Shown here: one piece after another, positions 14,045 through 21,866 of the stretch
How the letters are laid out: every line of letters begins with the position of its first letter
Numbering within the stretch: position 1 is the stretch's first letter
Source: Porphyromonadaceae bacterium UBA4702
Lineage (GTDB): Bacteria > Bacteroidota > Bacteroidia > Bacteroidales > Muribaculaceae
Length of the DNA stretch: 24,810 nucleotides
NCBI GenBank assembly: GCA_002404675.1
Contig: DHKE01000010.1
Coordinates: forward strand, 1 to 24,810
Direction: 5' to 3'
Program-made: the position numbers and the translations under genes
The notes under the pieces: model-generated
Databases searched by the model: none
What the model saw: only the letters and a program-made list of their open reading frames with translations
What the model was told of the DNA's origin: nothing

Positions 14045-15091
14045 TCAGTCGGTGAGGAGGTGGAAGCGTATTGTGCGGCGGTAGGTCTCGCCGGGACGGA
14101 GCGTCTGCGACGGGAAACCGGGCTGGTTCGGCGCGTCTGGCACACCTTGCATCTCGATGGCTATCCCCTCGTAGTCGCGGTACGGCCGCCCCTCGCGGTT
14201 CTCGGGCGAGCCGTCGAGCCAGTTGCCGGTGTATACGTGCGCGTCGGGCTGGTCGGAGTCGATCACGAGCCGCCGGCCTGACCGAGCCGCCCGCAGTATC
14301 ACTGCCCCGGAAATCATCTTGCCTTCTTCCCAGCCATTGACGAGCCATCCGGCATCGTAGCCTTTGCCGTATTTCAATGCGGGGAAGTCTGCGGCTATGT
14401 CCTCGCCTACGCGCTTGAACGTGCGGAAATCCATCGGCGTGCCGCTGACTGGCGCTTTTTCTCCCGTGGGTATCAGCGTGTCGTCGGTTGGTATGTACCG
14501 GTCAGCGCGTATCAGGAGCGTATGGTCGAGAGCGGTGCCGGAGTCTGCGCCGTCGAGGTTCCAGTACGTATGGTTGGTCAGGTTGACGACTGTGGGTGCG
14601 TCTGCGGTGGCAGAAAACTCAAGCGTCAGCGTGTTGTCATCGCTCCAGCGGTACCTCACTGCGGCGTCGAGGGTGCCGGGGTAATTTTCCTCGCCGTCCG
14701 CGCTGCGGTATGTGAATATTATGCCGTCTTCGGCCTCGCGGGCGTTCCAGATGCGGTTCTGGAAGCCTGTCGGGCCGCCGTGCAGGGCGTTCGGGCCGTT
14801 GTTGACGTTCAGCTGGTAGGTTTTGCCGTCTATTTCGAGGTGTCCCCGGGCGATGCGGTTGGCGTAGCGTCCCGGGACTTTGCCGAGGCATGGGCCGTCG
14901 CCGAGGTATGATGCCGGGTCGCGGTATGAGAGGGCGACATTGGCAGACCGTCCGTTGCTGTCCGGCACGTTGACTGCGAGTATTCCCGCGCCGAGGGTTG
15001 AAAGCTCCACCGAGGCACCCGAGGCGTTGGCGAGTGTATATATGGTTATCTCGCCTGCCGGCGAGTGGGCGGTGCGTTTCGTTATTTCCAT
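14045..15091 (-). CDS. galM: Aldose 1-epimerase (galactose mutarotase)
   Basis: This 348-aa enzyme interconverts alpha and beta anomers of galactose or glucose. The catalytic histidines fit H104 (NGPNALHGG) and H174 (NLTNHTYWNL), and the general base fits E313 (AIEMQGVPDAPN). R78 within GRYANRI is the conserved substrate arginine. There is no signal peptide, so it should be cytoplasmic, supplying alpha-galactose to GalK. The length is normal. It lies 13 bases after galK on the same strand and is the last gene of the operon before a terminator. Confidence 0.95.
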   Translation of the reverse strand: MEITKRTAHSPAGEITIYTLANASGASVELSTLGAGILAVNVPDSNGRSANVALSYRDPASYLGDGPCLGKVPGRYANRIARGHLEIDGKTYQLNVNNGPNALHGGPTGFQNRIWNAREAEDGIIFTYRSADGEENYPGTLDAAVRYRWSDDNTLTLEFSATADAPTVVNLTNHTYWNLDGADSGTALDHTLLIRADRYIPTDDTLIPTGEKAPVSGTPMDFRTFKRVGEDIAADFPALKYGKGYDAGWLVNGWEEGKMISGAVILRAARSGRRLVIDSDQPDAHVYTGNWLDGSPENREGRPYRDYEGIAIEMQGVPDAPNQPGFPSQTLRPGETYRRTIRFHLLTD

Positions 15092-15104
15092 GGCATCGTG
15101 CTGT

Positions 15105-16244
15105 TTATGATATGCGGCGTGCGCCGTCGGAGATTACCACGTCATACACTTTCGGTTCGTGCCCGTAGCGGTCGGCGAAACGGCGGACTGCATCGGCAAT
15201 GAAGCGGTCGTGGATGTCGTCGCGCACCAGGTTGATGGTGCAGCCGCCGAAGCCGCCGCCCATGATGCGCGAGCCTGTCACGCCGTTGTCGCGGGCTATG
15301 TCGTTGAGGAAGTCTAGTTCCTCGCAGCTCACCTCATAGTCGTGCGACAGCCCCCGGTGCGTTTCGTACATCTTGCGCCCCACGGTCTCGTAGTCGCCGG
15401 CGTTGAGGGCTTCGCACACGTCGAGGACGCGCTGCTTCTCCTCGATGACGAATTTCGCGCGGAAATAGTCCTCGGCAGTGATGCGGCTCTTGGCGGCATT
15501 GAGCATGGACATGTCGGCATCGCGCAGTGTGGTCACTCCGAGCTCTTTAGCCACGCGCTCGCACGATTCGCGGCGGCGGTTGTAGGGTGAGTCTTTCAGC
15601 TCGTGCTTGACTGCCGAGTCGAGCAGAACGAGCCTGTAGCCCTGTGGGTTGAAGGGGAAATATTCATATTCCATTGAGCGGCAGTCGAGGCGCATCAGGT
15701 TGCCCTTCTTGCCGAATATGGAGGCGAACTGGTCCATGATGCCGCAGTTCACGCCGCAGTAGTTGTGTTCGGTAGACTGTCCTATGCGTGCCAGATCGAA
15801 CTTGTCGATGGCGTTGCCGTTGTACATGTCGTTGAACGCGAATGCGAAGCATGATTCGAGAGCGGCAGACGAGCTGAGGCCTGCGCCGAGAGGAATGTCG
15901 CCGGCAAACACAGCGTCGAAACACTCGACCTTGCCGCCTCGCTTCAGTAGCTCGCGGCATACGCCGAATATGTAGCGCGCCCATCCCTGCGTGGGGGCAT
16001 CGTTCTCGCGGAGTCCGAACTCGACATAATCGTCGAGGTCGATAGAGAATACACGCACCTTGTCGAGGCTGTTGGTGCGGATGTCTGCCATTATCACCTT
16101 GTCGATTGCCCCGGGGAACACGAAGCCGCCATTGTAGTCGGTGTGCTCGCCTATGAGGTTGATGCGTCCTGCGGAGGCGTAGAGCCTGCCTTTGCCGCCG
16201 AAACGCTTGTCAAATACTTGTTCTATGCGTTCTTGCATTTCCAT
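15105..16244 (-). CDS. galK: Galactokinase
   Basis: This 379-aa GHMP kinase phosphorylates alpha-galactose at C1. The galactokinase signature GRINLIGEHTDYNGGFVFP is near residue 27, the ATP-binding loop is PLGAGLSSSAALE, the catalytic aspartate block reads GVNCGIMDQFASIFG, and the C-terminal GGGFGGCTINLV motif is intact. Starts at 16244 and 16238 are both possible. It is located 18 bases after the GH2 beta-galactosidase and 13 bases before galM. The window contains no galT, galE or sugar transporter, so the rest of the Leloir pathway must be elsewhere. Confidence 0.97.
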   Translation of the reverse strand: MEMQERIEQVFDKRFGGKGRLYASAGRINLIGEHTDYNGGFVFPGAIDKVIMADIRTNSLDKVRVFSIDLDDYVEFGLRENDAPTQGWARYIFGVCRELLKRGGKVECFDAVFAGDIPLGAGLSSSAALESCFAFAFNDMYNGNAIDKFDLARIGQSTEHNYCGVNCGIMDQFASIFGKKGNLMRLDCRSMEYEYFPFNPQGYRLVLLDSAVKHELKDSPYNRRRESCERVAKELGVTTLRDADMSMLNAAKSRITAEDYFRAKFVIEEKQRVLDVCEALNAGDYETVGRKMYETHRGLSHDYEVSCEELDFLNDIARDNGVTGSRIMGGGFGGCTINLVRDDIHDRFIADAVRRFADRYGHEPKVYDVVISDGARRIS

Positions 16245-16262
16245 ATTGTATGCTGTTTTGGG

Positions 16263-18683
16263 TTATCTGTCGGTTGCTCGTTTCACTGGGATGGTTATTG
16301 ACGCGCTCTTCACTCCCTTGGCGCGGGCGGTGAGGGTGACGCTGCCAGGGGTTGCGCCGGCCTGGACTATCACCGTCGCCGCGCCACTGAACAGCGGCAT
16401 TTCGGGGACGTGGAAGAGGTCGAGCGATGTCGGGTCGCCGTTGGCTGTTGCGCGGAACTTGCCGGCTCCCTTTGTCGAGAAGCGGACACGGCGCGTGTCG
16501 TCGGGGACGATGTTGCCGTCGCGGTCAGCAATTTGCACGGTTATGTAGACCAGGTCTTCGCCGTCGGCTGTCAGCTCGCGTCGCGAGGGTGTCAGCACGA
16601 GGTGGTCGGGGCGGCCGGCGGTGCGCACTGCGGATTCGCCTGTGACATTGCCGTCGGCATCGTAAGCCACCACGCGAAGCTCGCCCGGCTCATAGACGGT
16701 GTTCATCCACATCAGGCGGTAACGGTTCATGTGCGTACTGTCGTTCTTCTCGCGTATGCCTTGGCTCTTGCCGTTGATGAACAGTTCCGCCCGGGGCGAG
16801 TCGGTGTATACGAAAACCGGAGTGGCCTGGCCCTCGCGCCCCTGCCAGTTCCAGTGCGGCAGTATGTGGAGGGTGTGCTCGTGGGTGTTCCACTTGGAGC
16901 GGTACAGGTAGTAGCGGTCCTTGGGTATCGAGGCGAGGTCGATTATACCGAACATGCTGCTGTGGTTGGGCCATGCGTCAGTGTCGTAGGGGGTAGGTTC
17001 GCCGAGGTAGTCAAAGCCAGTCCAGACGAATTGCCCCATGCATTTCTCCATGTCGTCGTCGCGGACGAAGTCGTCATCGGGGATGTTTGACCAGATGCAG
17101 TATTCCACGTCGTAGCTGCTGCACTGGTGGTCGGGATACTTCATGTCCGCGCCTTTGGTGACGGGAAATTTGTACACGCCGCGCGAGGAGACCGTAGAGG
17201 CGGTTTCCGTGCCGAGTATCATGTCTTGCGGCAAGCGGGGCAGAGCCTCGTCATAGCGGTTGACCTTGTAGTTGAAGCCCGGCACATCGAGAGCAGCGGC
17301 GAAGCCGTTGCTGATGACAGCGTCAAACTGGTCCATGCCGCACGTTACGGGGCGTGTCGGGTCTTCGCGGTGCACGATGTCCTGCAGGAATTTCAGCTCG
17401 GCGATGCCGTCCTCGCCCCACTGGCTGGGGACTTCGTTGCCTATCGACCACATCACCACTGAGGGGTTGTTGCGGTAGTGGCGCAGCATGTTCTCCATGT
17501 CGCGCTGCGCCCACTCGGCAAATATTGAGCCGTAGCCGTTGCGGCATTTCGGGCGGAAGCCCCAGTCGTCAAACGGCTCTATCATCATCATGAACCCCAT
17601 CTCGTCGCACAGCTCCACGAGTTCGGGCGCGGGCATGTTGTGCGATGTGCGTATGGCGTTGACCCCCATGTCGCGGAGCATCTCAAGCTGGTGGCGCAAC
17701 GCCGAGCGGTTGACCGCCGCGCCGAGCGGGCCGAGGTCGTGGTGGTTGCATACGCCCCTGAATTTCGTCTTCTTGCCGTTGAGGTAGAAGCCGTCGCCGG
17801 GACGCGCCTCCACGCTGCGTATGCCGAAGCGTGTGGTGTATGTGTCTGCCACCTCGCCGCCGTGCAGCACCTCGGTGTGTGCCGTGTACAGGTTGGGCGT
17901 TTCCGTGTCCCACAGCTGCGGAGCTGCCACGCGCAGGTTCTGCGTGAACGGCACGCCTGGGTAATGCCAGAATGTGTCGCTGCGGTCGGCGGCGGCTGTG
18001 CCGTCCGGGGCGGTTATGACGGTGTGCAGCGTCACCTCCTCGCGCTTGGCGAGGCCTTCAACGGTCGTTTCCAGGCGGACGGCTGCATATTCGCTGTCGA
18101 TGTGAGGCGTGGTCACGCGAGTCCCCCATACGGGTATATGCACGCTGTCAGTCTCTATGAGGTGTACGTTGCGGTACAGCCCCGCGCCTGGGTACCAGCG
18201 GGCGGATTCCGGAAAGTTCTCCAGGCTCACCGTGATGGTGTTTGTCCCAGGGTGTACCACGCTGTCTATGTTGCAGTGGAATGAATTGTAGCCGTATGGC
18301 CAGTAAGCCACCGGCACGCCGTTGACGTAGACATGGGCATGGCTCATTGCGCCGTCAAACACGAGCGACAGCGAGCGGCCGTCGGTCTGCTCAACGTCAA
18401 AGGTGGTCTTGTAATACCCTTTGCCCACATACGGCAGCCCCCCTGTGCGGCCGGTCTTCCACGTCTCCTGGGTCTCGCCGTTTTGCTCTACGGCGACTTT
18501 CTGCAGGTCCTGGTTGCGGTCAAAAGGCCCGTAGATGGCCCAGTCGTGCGGTATGGTGACTTGCTGCCACTCCACACTGTCGCGTGAAAAATCCCACACC
18601 TTGATGTCGCGCTGCACGCGCTGTGCCGGCAGTGCCGCCGCCGTGAGGGCGAAGGCTGCGGCAATGAACAGTTTCTTCTTCAT
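16263..18683 (-). CDS. Secreted GH2 beta-galactosidase
   Basis: This 806-aa enzyme has a cleavable signal peptide MKKKLFIAAAFALTAAALPA, so it acts in the periplasm or at the surface. Domains in order: jelly-roll sugar-binding domain (HDWAIYGPFDRNQD, then FDGAMSHAHVYVNGVPVAYW), immunoglobulin-like domain, TIM barrel (about 290-590), a DUF4982-like domain and a C-terminal Ig-like domain (about 700-800). The acid/base fits E417 in WSIGNEVPSQWG and the nucleophile fits E493 in LGTETAST, both GH2 hallmarks. RTSHNMPAPELVELCDEMG is the conserved barrel strand. GH2 also includes beta-glucuronidases and mannosidases; the galK/galM partners favour a galactoside. The start at 18683 fits the signal peptide and is 60 bases downstream of the expected transcription start. 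Confidence 0.92.
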   Translation of the reverse strand: MKKKLFIAAAFALTAAALPAQRVQRDIKVWDFSRDSVEWQQVTIPHDWAIYGPFDRNQDLQKVAVEQNGETQETWKTGRTGGLPYVGKGYYKTTFDVEQTDGRSLSLVFDGAMSHAHVYVNGVPVAYWPYGYNSFHCNIDSVVHPGTNTITVSLENFPESARWYPGAGLYRNVHLIETDSVHIPVWGTRVTTPHIDSEYAAVRLETTVEGLAKREEVTLHTVITAPDGTAAADRSDTFWHYPGVPFTQNLRVAAPQLWDTETPNLYTAHTEVLHGGEVADTYTTRFGIRSVEARPGDGFYLNGKKTKFRGVCNHHDLGPLGAAVNRSALRHQLEMLRDMGVNAIRTSHNMPAPELVELCDEMGFMMMIEPFDDWGFRPKCRNGYGSIFAEWAQRDMENMLRHYRNNPSVVMWSIGNEVPSQWGEDGIAELKFLQDIVHREDPTRPVTCGMDQFDAVISNGFAAALDVPGFNYKVNRYDEALPRLPQDMILGTETASTVSSRGVYKFPVTKGADMKYPDHQCSSYDVEYCIWSNIPDDDFVRDDDMEKCMGQFVWTGFDYLGEPTPYDTDAWPNHSSMFGIIDLASIPKDRYYLYRSKWNTHEHTLHILPHWNWQGREGQATPVFVYTDSPRAELFINGKSQGIREKNDSTHMNRYRLMWMNTVYEPGELRVVAYDADGNVTGESAVRTAGRPDHLVLTPSRRELTADGEDLVYITVQIADRDGNIVPDDTRRVRFSTKGAGKFRATANGDPTSLDLFHVPEMPLFSGAATVIVQAGATPGSVTLTARAKGVKSASITIPVKRATDR

Positions 18684-18708
18684 TCCCTTAGAGTTCTTAT
18701 CCTGAAAA

Positions 18709-18731
18709 ACGCCAGACACGCGGTCTGGCGT
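18709..18731 (-). terminator. Terminator-like hairpin in the beta-galactosidase leader
   Basis: ACGCCAGAC (minus strand 18731-18723) pairs with GTCTGGCGT (18717-18709) around 5 bases and is followed by a U-run. It lies about 15 bases after the predicted transcription start and 26 bases before the ATG, so it would sit in the operon leader. It may be an attenuator or a 5'-stabilising hairpin. Confidence 0.7.
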
Positions 18732-18751
18732 GACATGTATATATGCGATTG

Positions 18752-18783
18752 CAAATATAACCCCAAAATCCCGTACGTGCAAA
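18752..18783 (-). promoter_or_regulatory. Promoter of the galactoside operon
   Basis: On the minus strand TTTG (18783-18780), 20 bases, then TATATTTG (18759-18752): a full consensus match. Transcription should start near 18746. The 18784-18903 stretch upstream shows no gene. Confidence 0.8.
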
Positions 18784-18903
18784 CCGCTGATGTCATGCAG
18801 ACTGCGATTTTCGTCATTTTTGGCACAAAAAACGTCTGAAACCTGCTTGGTCAGATTTTTTATACTTTGGTTGCGCCCACACCACGCCTCCCTGGTCTAA
18901 AAT

Positions 18904-18995
18904 GCCAAATTAGGGAACAGATTTGTGCCAAATTGGGTAATGAAATCTGGCCAAATTAGGTAATGAAAATCCGTCAAGTTTGGTAATTGCGGAAT
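18904..18995 (+). repeat. Four 23-bp direct repeats (operator-like iterons)
   Basis: Copies start at 18904, 18927, 18950 and 18973, an exact 23-base period. The shared core is GCCAAATTAGGTAATGAAAT; copy 1 has GGGAACAG in its middle and copy 4 reads GTCAAGTTTGGTAATTG. The fourth copy contains the -33 TTTG of the ATPase promoter, so a protein bound to the array would cover the promoter. Confidence 0.85.
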
Positions 18996-19010
18996 TTATA
19001 GTTATCTTTG
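18979..19010 (+). promoter_or_regulatory. Promoter of the DUF4143-type ATPase
   Basis: TTTG (18979-18982), 20 bases, TATCTTTG (19003-19010). Transcription should start near 19016, giving a leader of about 12 bases. Confidence 0.75.
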
Positions 19011-19027
19011 CGCTCAAAATCGATGTT

Positions 19028-20308
19028 ATGACAAACAACCGATATAAAGAACGGATAGCAGACAGAATGTTGCAACGCAGGTTGGCTGGTGTCGGTGCAG
19101 TACTCGTGGAAGGCCCGAAATGGTGCGGCAAAACCACCACGGCGGCTAAGCATGCCAAGACTGTGCTGTACCTCGACAACCCATCGGAGTTGCAGCAGAA
19201 TATGCGTATGGCGGAGGTGAATCCCGGGGCGTTGCTTGCCGGCACTCCCCCTGTGCTGATAGACGAGTGGCAACTTGCCCCGAAGCTGTGGGATGCTGTG
19301 CGTTTTGAGGTTGACCAGCGCGGTCAGCCTGGGCAGTTTATTCTGACAGGTTCGGCAGTTCCTGCAAGCACCGACGACATCCACCACTCTGGCACAGGGC
19401 GGTTCGCATGGTTGACCATGCGTCCCATGAGCCTGTTCGAGTCTGGTGAGTCCACAGGAGAGGTGGCATTGTCCCGCCTTTTTGACGCGCCTGATGACGT
19501 TTTCGGTGTAAACAGGCTGTCTCTCGAAGATGTGGCATATCTGATATGCCGTGGCGGTTGGCCTTATTCAACCCGGCTTGAAAAGGATTTGGCTCTCGAC
19601 CAAGTGAAATACTATTACGACGGCGTGGTGCGGTCTGACGTGTCTCGCATAGACGGTGTCCGCCGCAATGAGGTGTTGGTGAAACGCCTGATGAGGTCAT
19701 ACGCACGGCATCAAGGGGCGCAAGCCAGCATTGCCACTATTGCTGATGACATACGCGCTGCTGACGACCATTCAGCCGATACTAAGACGATAGCCGCGTA
19801 TCTCGCTGCGCTGAAAAAGATTTTCGTCATTGAGGATTCTGCGGCGTGGAATCCGAACTTGCGCTCGAAGACAGCAATAAGGACTTCAGACACACGTTAT
19901 TTCGTAGACCCGAGCATTGCCGTTGCAGCTTTGGGCATAGGACCGAATGACCTGATGAATGACCTGAACACCATGGGGCTTCTGTTTGAGACGCTTTGCA
20001 TACGCGATCTGCGCGTGTTTGCAGATGCCCTTGACGGCCAGGTCTATCATTTCCGCGACAAGAGCGGCCTTGAGTGCGACGCGGTGGTTCACCTGCGCAA
20101 TGGGCATTTCGGGCTTATCGAGGTAAAACTGGGCGGTGACACCCTCATAGGTGAGGGTGCAAAGACGCTCCGTTCACTTGCTGACAAGATAGACACAGCC
20201 CGCATGAACGCGCCTTCATTCCTTATGGTGCTGACGGCGGCTGGCAAGTACGCTTACCAGCGCGAGGACGGCGTGTATGTAGTGCCGATAGGCTGCCTCC
20301 GCGACTAA
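19028..20308 (+). CDS. AAA ATPase with DUF4143-type C-terminal domain
   Basis: This 426-aa cytoplasmic protein has Walker A as EGPKWCGKTTTA (28-39), the form typical of this family, and Walker B-like PPVLIDEWQLAP (about 74-85). A sensor-like FILTGSAVP and TGRFAWLTMRPMSLFE follow. The middle helical region includes a winged-helix-like segment. The C-terminal DUF4143-type part ends in LECDAVVHLRNGHFGLIEVKLGG, a D-(x)n-ExK arrangement like restriction-nuclease-fold cores. Such ATPases are numerous in Bacteroidetes and other gut bacteria; their function is unknown, with suggestions of mobile or defence-related roles. It stands alone, preceded by four 23-bp repeats and followed by a terminator. 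The Met at 19028 is preferred over 18980, which lies upstream of the promoter. Confidence 0.88.
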   Translation: MTNNRYKERIADRMLQRRLAGVGAVLVEGPKWCGKTTTAAKHAKTVLYLDNPSELQQNMRMAEVNPGALLAGTPPVLIDEWQLAPKLWDAVRFEVDQRGQPGQFILTGSAVPASTDDIHHSGTGRFAWLTMRPMSLFESGESTGEVALSRLFDAPDDVFGVNRLSLEDVAYLICRGGWPYSTRLEKDLALDQVKYYYDGVVRSDVSRIDGVRRNEVLVKRLMRSYARHQGAQASIATIADDIRAADDHSADTKTIAAYLAALKKIFVIEDSAAWNPNLRSKTAIRTSDTRYFVDPSIAVAALGIGPNDLMNDLNTMGLLFETLCIRDLRVFADALDGQVYHFRDKSGLECDAVVHLRNGHFGLIEVKLGGDTLIGEGAKTLRSLADKIDTARMNAPSFLMVLTAAGKYAYQREDGVYVVPIGCLRD

Positions 20309-20310
20309 AA

Positions 20311-20342
20311 AAGGTGGTGTGCCAAAATAAGCACACCACCTT
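20311..20342. terminator. Terminator between the ATPase and lipoprotein genes
   Basis: AAGGTGGTGTGC (20311-20322) pairs with GCACACCACCTT (20331-20342) around 8 bases. A six-base U-run follows on the minus strand, so it mainly ends the lipoprotein operon; on the plus strand it is a hairpin without U-run. Confidence 0.8.
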
Positions 20343-20366
20343 GATGTATGTGGGAAGGGGCTGGCG

Positions 20367-20924
20367 TTACTCGGCGGGGGTGGCGCTCATGTCTGTGCCG
20401 ACAATCTTGTTCTCGGCGTTGAGGGCGAACTTGTAGCTCCATGACTGGCTGATGTTGCTGGCATAGCCGGCGAGCGCTGCTTGCATATTAGCAGCGCTTA
20501 CGGAAGTGTTGTACATGTCGCTGCGCATCAGCACGCTGTATGTCTTGTCGACATCGAGCCCGGTTATTCCGTATGCGTTGTATGCCCAGCTGAACTCGAG
20601 GTCGTAATTCTCCTTGGTGTAGGTCACGTTCTTTTTCGGCTCGACTTCCAGTCTCCATTCAGTCGAGCTGGGGAACAGGAAAGTGCCGTCCTGCTTGCCC
20701 CATTCGGTTGTGGTGATTTTCTCCCTGTTTATTGTGATGTTGCCGTCAAGGCCTTTCATGCCAGTTACGTAGATGTCGCATACATCGAGGAGGTCTTGGC
20801 TGAACTTCAGCTGCAAGGTGGTCACTAGAGTCGGCTTCGCTGTCTCGGGGTCGTCCTCGTTGCAGGAGGTGAATGTCACCGCCATGAGCAGCAACGCGAT
20901 GAATGAGTAGATGCTTGTTTTCAT
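20367..20924 (-). CDS. 185-aa lipoprotein of unknown function
   Basis: The N-terminus MKTSIYSFIALLLMAVTFTSC is a lipoprotein signal with lipobox FTSC, followed by NEDDPE, the acidic stretch that in Bacteroidetes often marks export to the cell surface. The mature part is beta-rich with alternating polar/hydrophobic strands (LVTTLQLKFSQDLLDVCDIYVTG, EWRLEVEPKKNVTYTKENYDLEFSW). I do not recognise the family. The start at 20924 fits the signal peptide; the upstream frame extension is rejected. It lies 68 bases downstream of the solute-binding-protein gene and may be the last member of that operon. Confidence 0.8.
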   Translation of the reverse strand: MKTSIYSFIALLLMAVTFTSCNEDDPETAKPTLVTTLQLKFSQDLLDVCDIYVTGMKGLDGNITINREKITTTEWGKQDGTFLFPSSTEWRLEVEPKKNVTYTKENYDLEFSWAYNAYGITGLDVDKTYSVLMRSDMYNTSVSAANMQAALAGYASNISQSWSYKFALNAENKIVGTDMSATPAE

Positions 20925-20992
20925 GTCGTGTGTCGTTATCTGTTTGTTTAGTTGTTTGTTGCTTAATTTGATAAACACCGCTGGGCTGGCAT

Positions 20993-21865
20993 TTATTGCC
21001 TCTGTGAGGGTGCCGCGCCGTACTTTTCAGCCATTGCGCGGCATTCGTCGCTGCCGAGGAACTCGCCGAGCCATTCCTCGATGCGCTCATGCAGCTGTGT
21101 GTCGGACTGCCTGAAGATCCAGGAGTAGGGCAGCGGGAAGGCTATCTGTGTGTCAGCGGTCAGCTCGGGATGCTCCTTCAGCAGCCGTGCAGCGATGCTT
21201 CCGCCGATGACGGCGTAGCGGATTTTGCCGTTCAGCACCAGGGCAAACAGAGCCTCGTCGTTCATGTCGTCGTGTGCCGCTACGGCTATGTCCGCGCCGG
21301 TCTCGTCTGCCACGTTGCGCATGCGGGTTTCGGCGGGGGAGAAGCGTTCCACATGGACGGTGTCACCGGTGAGGTCGAGCGGCGACTGTGCTGTCGGCTT
21401 GCCGTCGGCACGGCGGCGTTGTATGAGGACAGGGCAGTCAGTGTATATCCCTTGCGAGAAGAGGTATTTGCCTCGCAGCTCGGGTGACGGCGGCAGGGCG
21501 GCGACGATGTCGCACTGGCGGCTGTCGAGTGCCGCAAGCGATGTGGCTAGGTGTATCACGGGGACGAACCTCACGGTCAGCCCGAGGTCGGAGGCCATGC
21601 GGCGTATCATGTCATAGTCCAAGCCTCCGATGGTGTCGCCGTAGACGAAATAGCTGTACGGCGTATGCGTAATGGCTACTGTCAGCGTGTCGCGCCCGCT
21701 GCCTGTCTGTGCCGGTAGTACGGCAGGACGGCAGGTGCGCAGCGACACCATCGCCGCTATGACAGCGGCGAGCAGGACGGCATACAGCGCCATATAGCCT
21801 CGCTTGCGGGGCTTTAGGCGGCGCATGAGCGTCTGTCTGCTGTCTTCTGTGTCTTTGGCAGCCAT
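20993..21865 (-). CDS. Membrane-tethered family-3 solute-binding protein
   Basis: This 290-aa protein has a short basic cytoplasmic N-terminus (RRLKPRKRGY), one membrane helix at 24-41 that is more an anchor than a cleavable signal, then a periplasmic SBP_bac_3 domain: LTVAITHTPYSYFVYGDTIGGLDYDMIRRMASDLGL, DIVAALPPSPELRGKYLFSQ and the late YAVIGGSIAARLL. The typical family residues (YSY, GLDYDM, hinge FS) are present. MltF lytic transglycosylases carry the same domain, but no transglycosylase domain follows here. No ABC transporter genes are nearby, so a sensing or regulatory role is as likely as import. Its ATG is one base away from the porin stop codon, so the two are co-translated. Confidence 0.85.
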   Translation of the reverse strand: MAAKDTEDSRQTLMRRLKPRKRGYMALYAVLLAAVIAAMVSLRTCRPAVLPAQTGSGRDTLTVAITHTPYSYFVYGDTIGGLDYDMIRRMASDLGLTVRFVPVIHLATSLAALDSRQCDIVAALPPSPELRGKYLFSQGIYTDCPVLIQRRRADGKPTAQSPLDLTGDTVHVERFSPAETRMRNVADETGADIAVAAHDDMNDEALFALVLNGKIRYAVIGGSIAARLLKEHPELTADTQIAFPLPYSWIFRQSDTQLHERIEEWLGEFLGSDECRAMAEKYGAAPSQRQ

Positions 21866-21866
21866 G

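Noticed and set aside
18904..18995. CRISPR array
   Set aside because: The repeats are directly adjacent 23-mers with no unique spacers, and no cas genes are present. They are operator-like tandem repeats.
18910..19245. 111-aa minus-strand ORF upstream of the ATPase
   Set aside because: Its C-terminal part is just the translated iteron array and the rest is antisense to the ATPase.
19028..20308. Transposase or insertion-sequence gene
   Set aside because: The Walker A motif and the C-terminal DUF4143-like region identify an orphan ATPase; no terminal inverted repeats or target duplications flank it.
20993..21865. MltF lytic transglycosylase
   Set aside because: Only the binding-protein domain is present; the protein ends before any transglycosylase domain.
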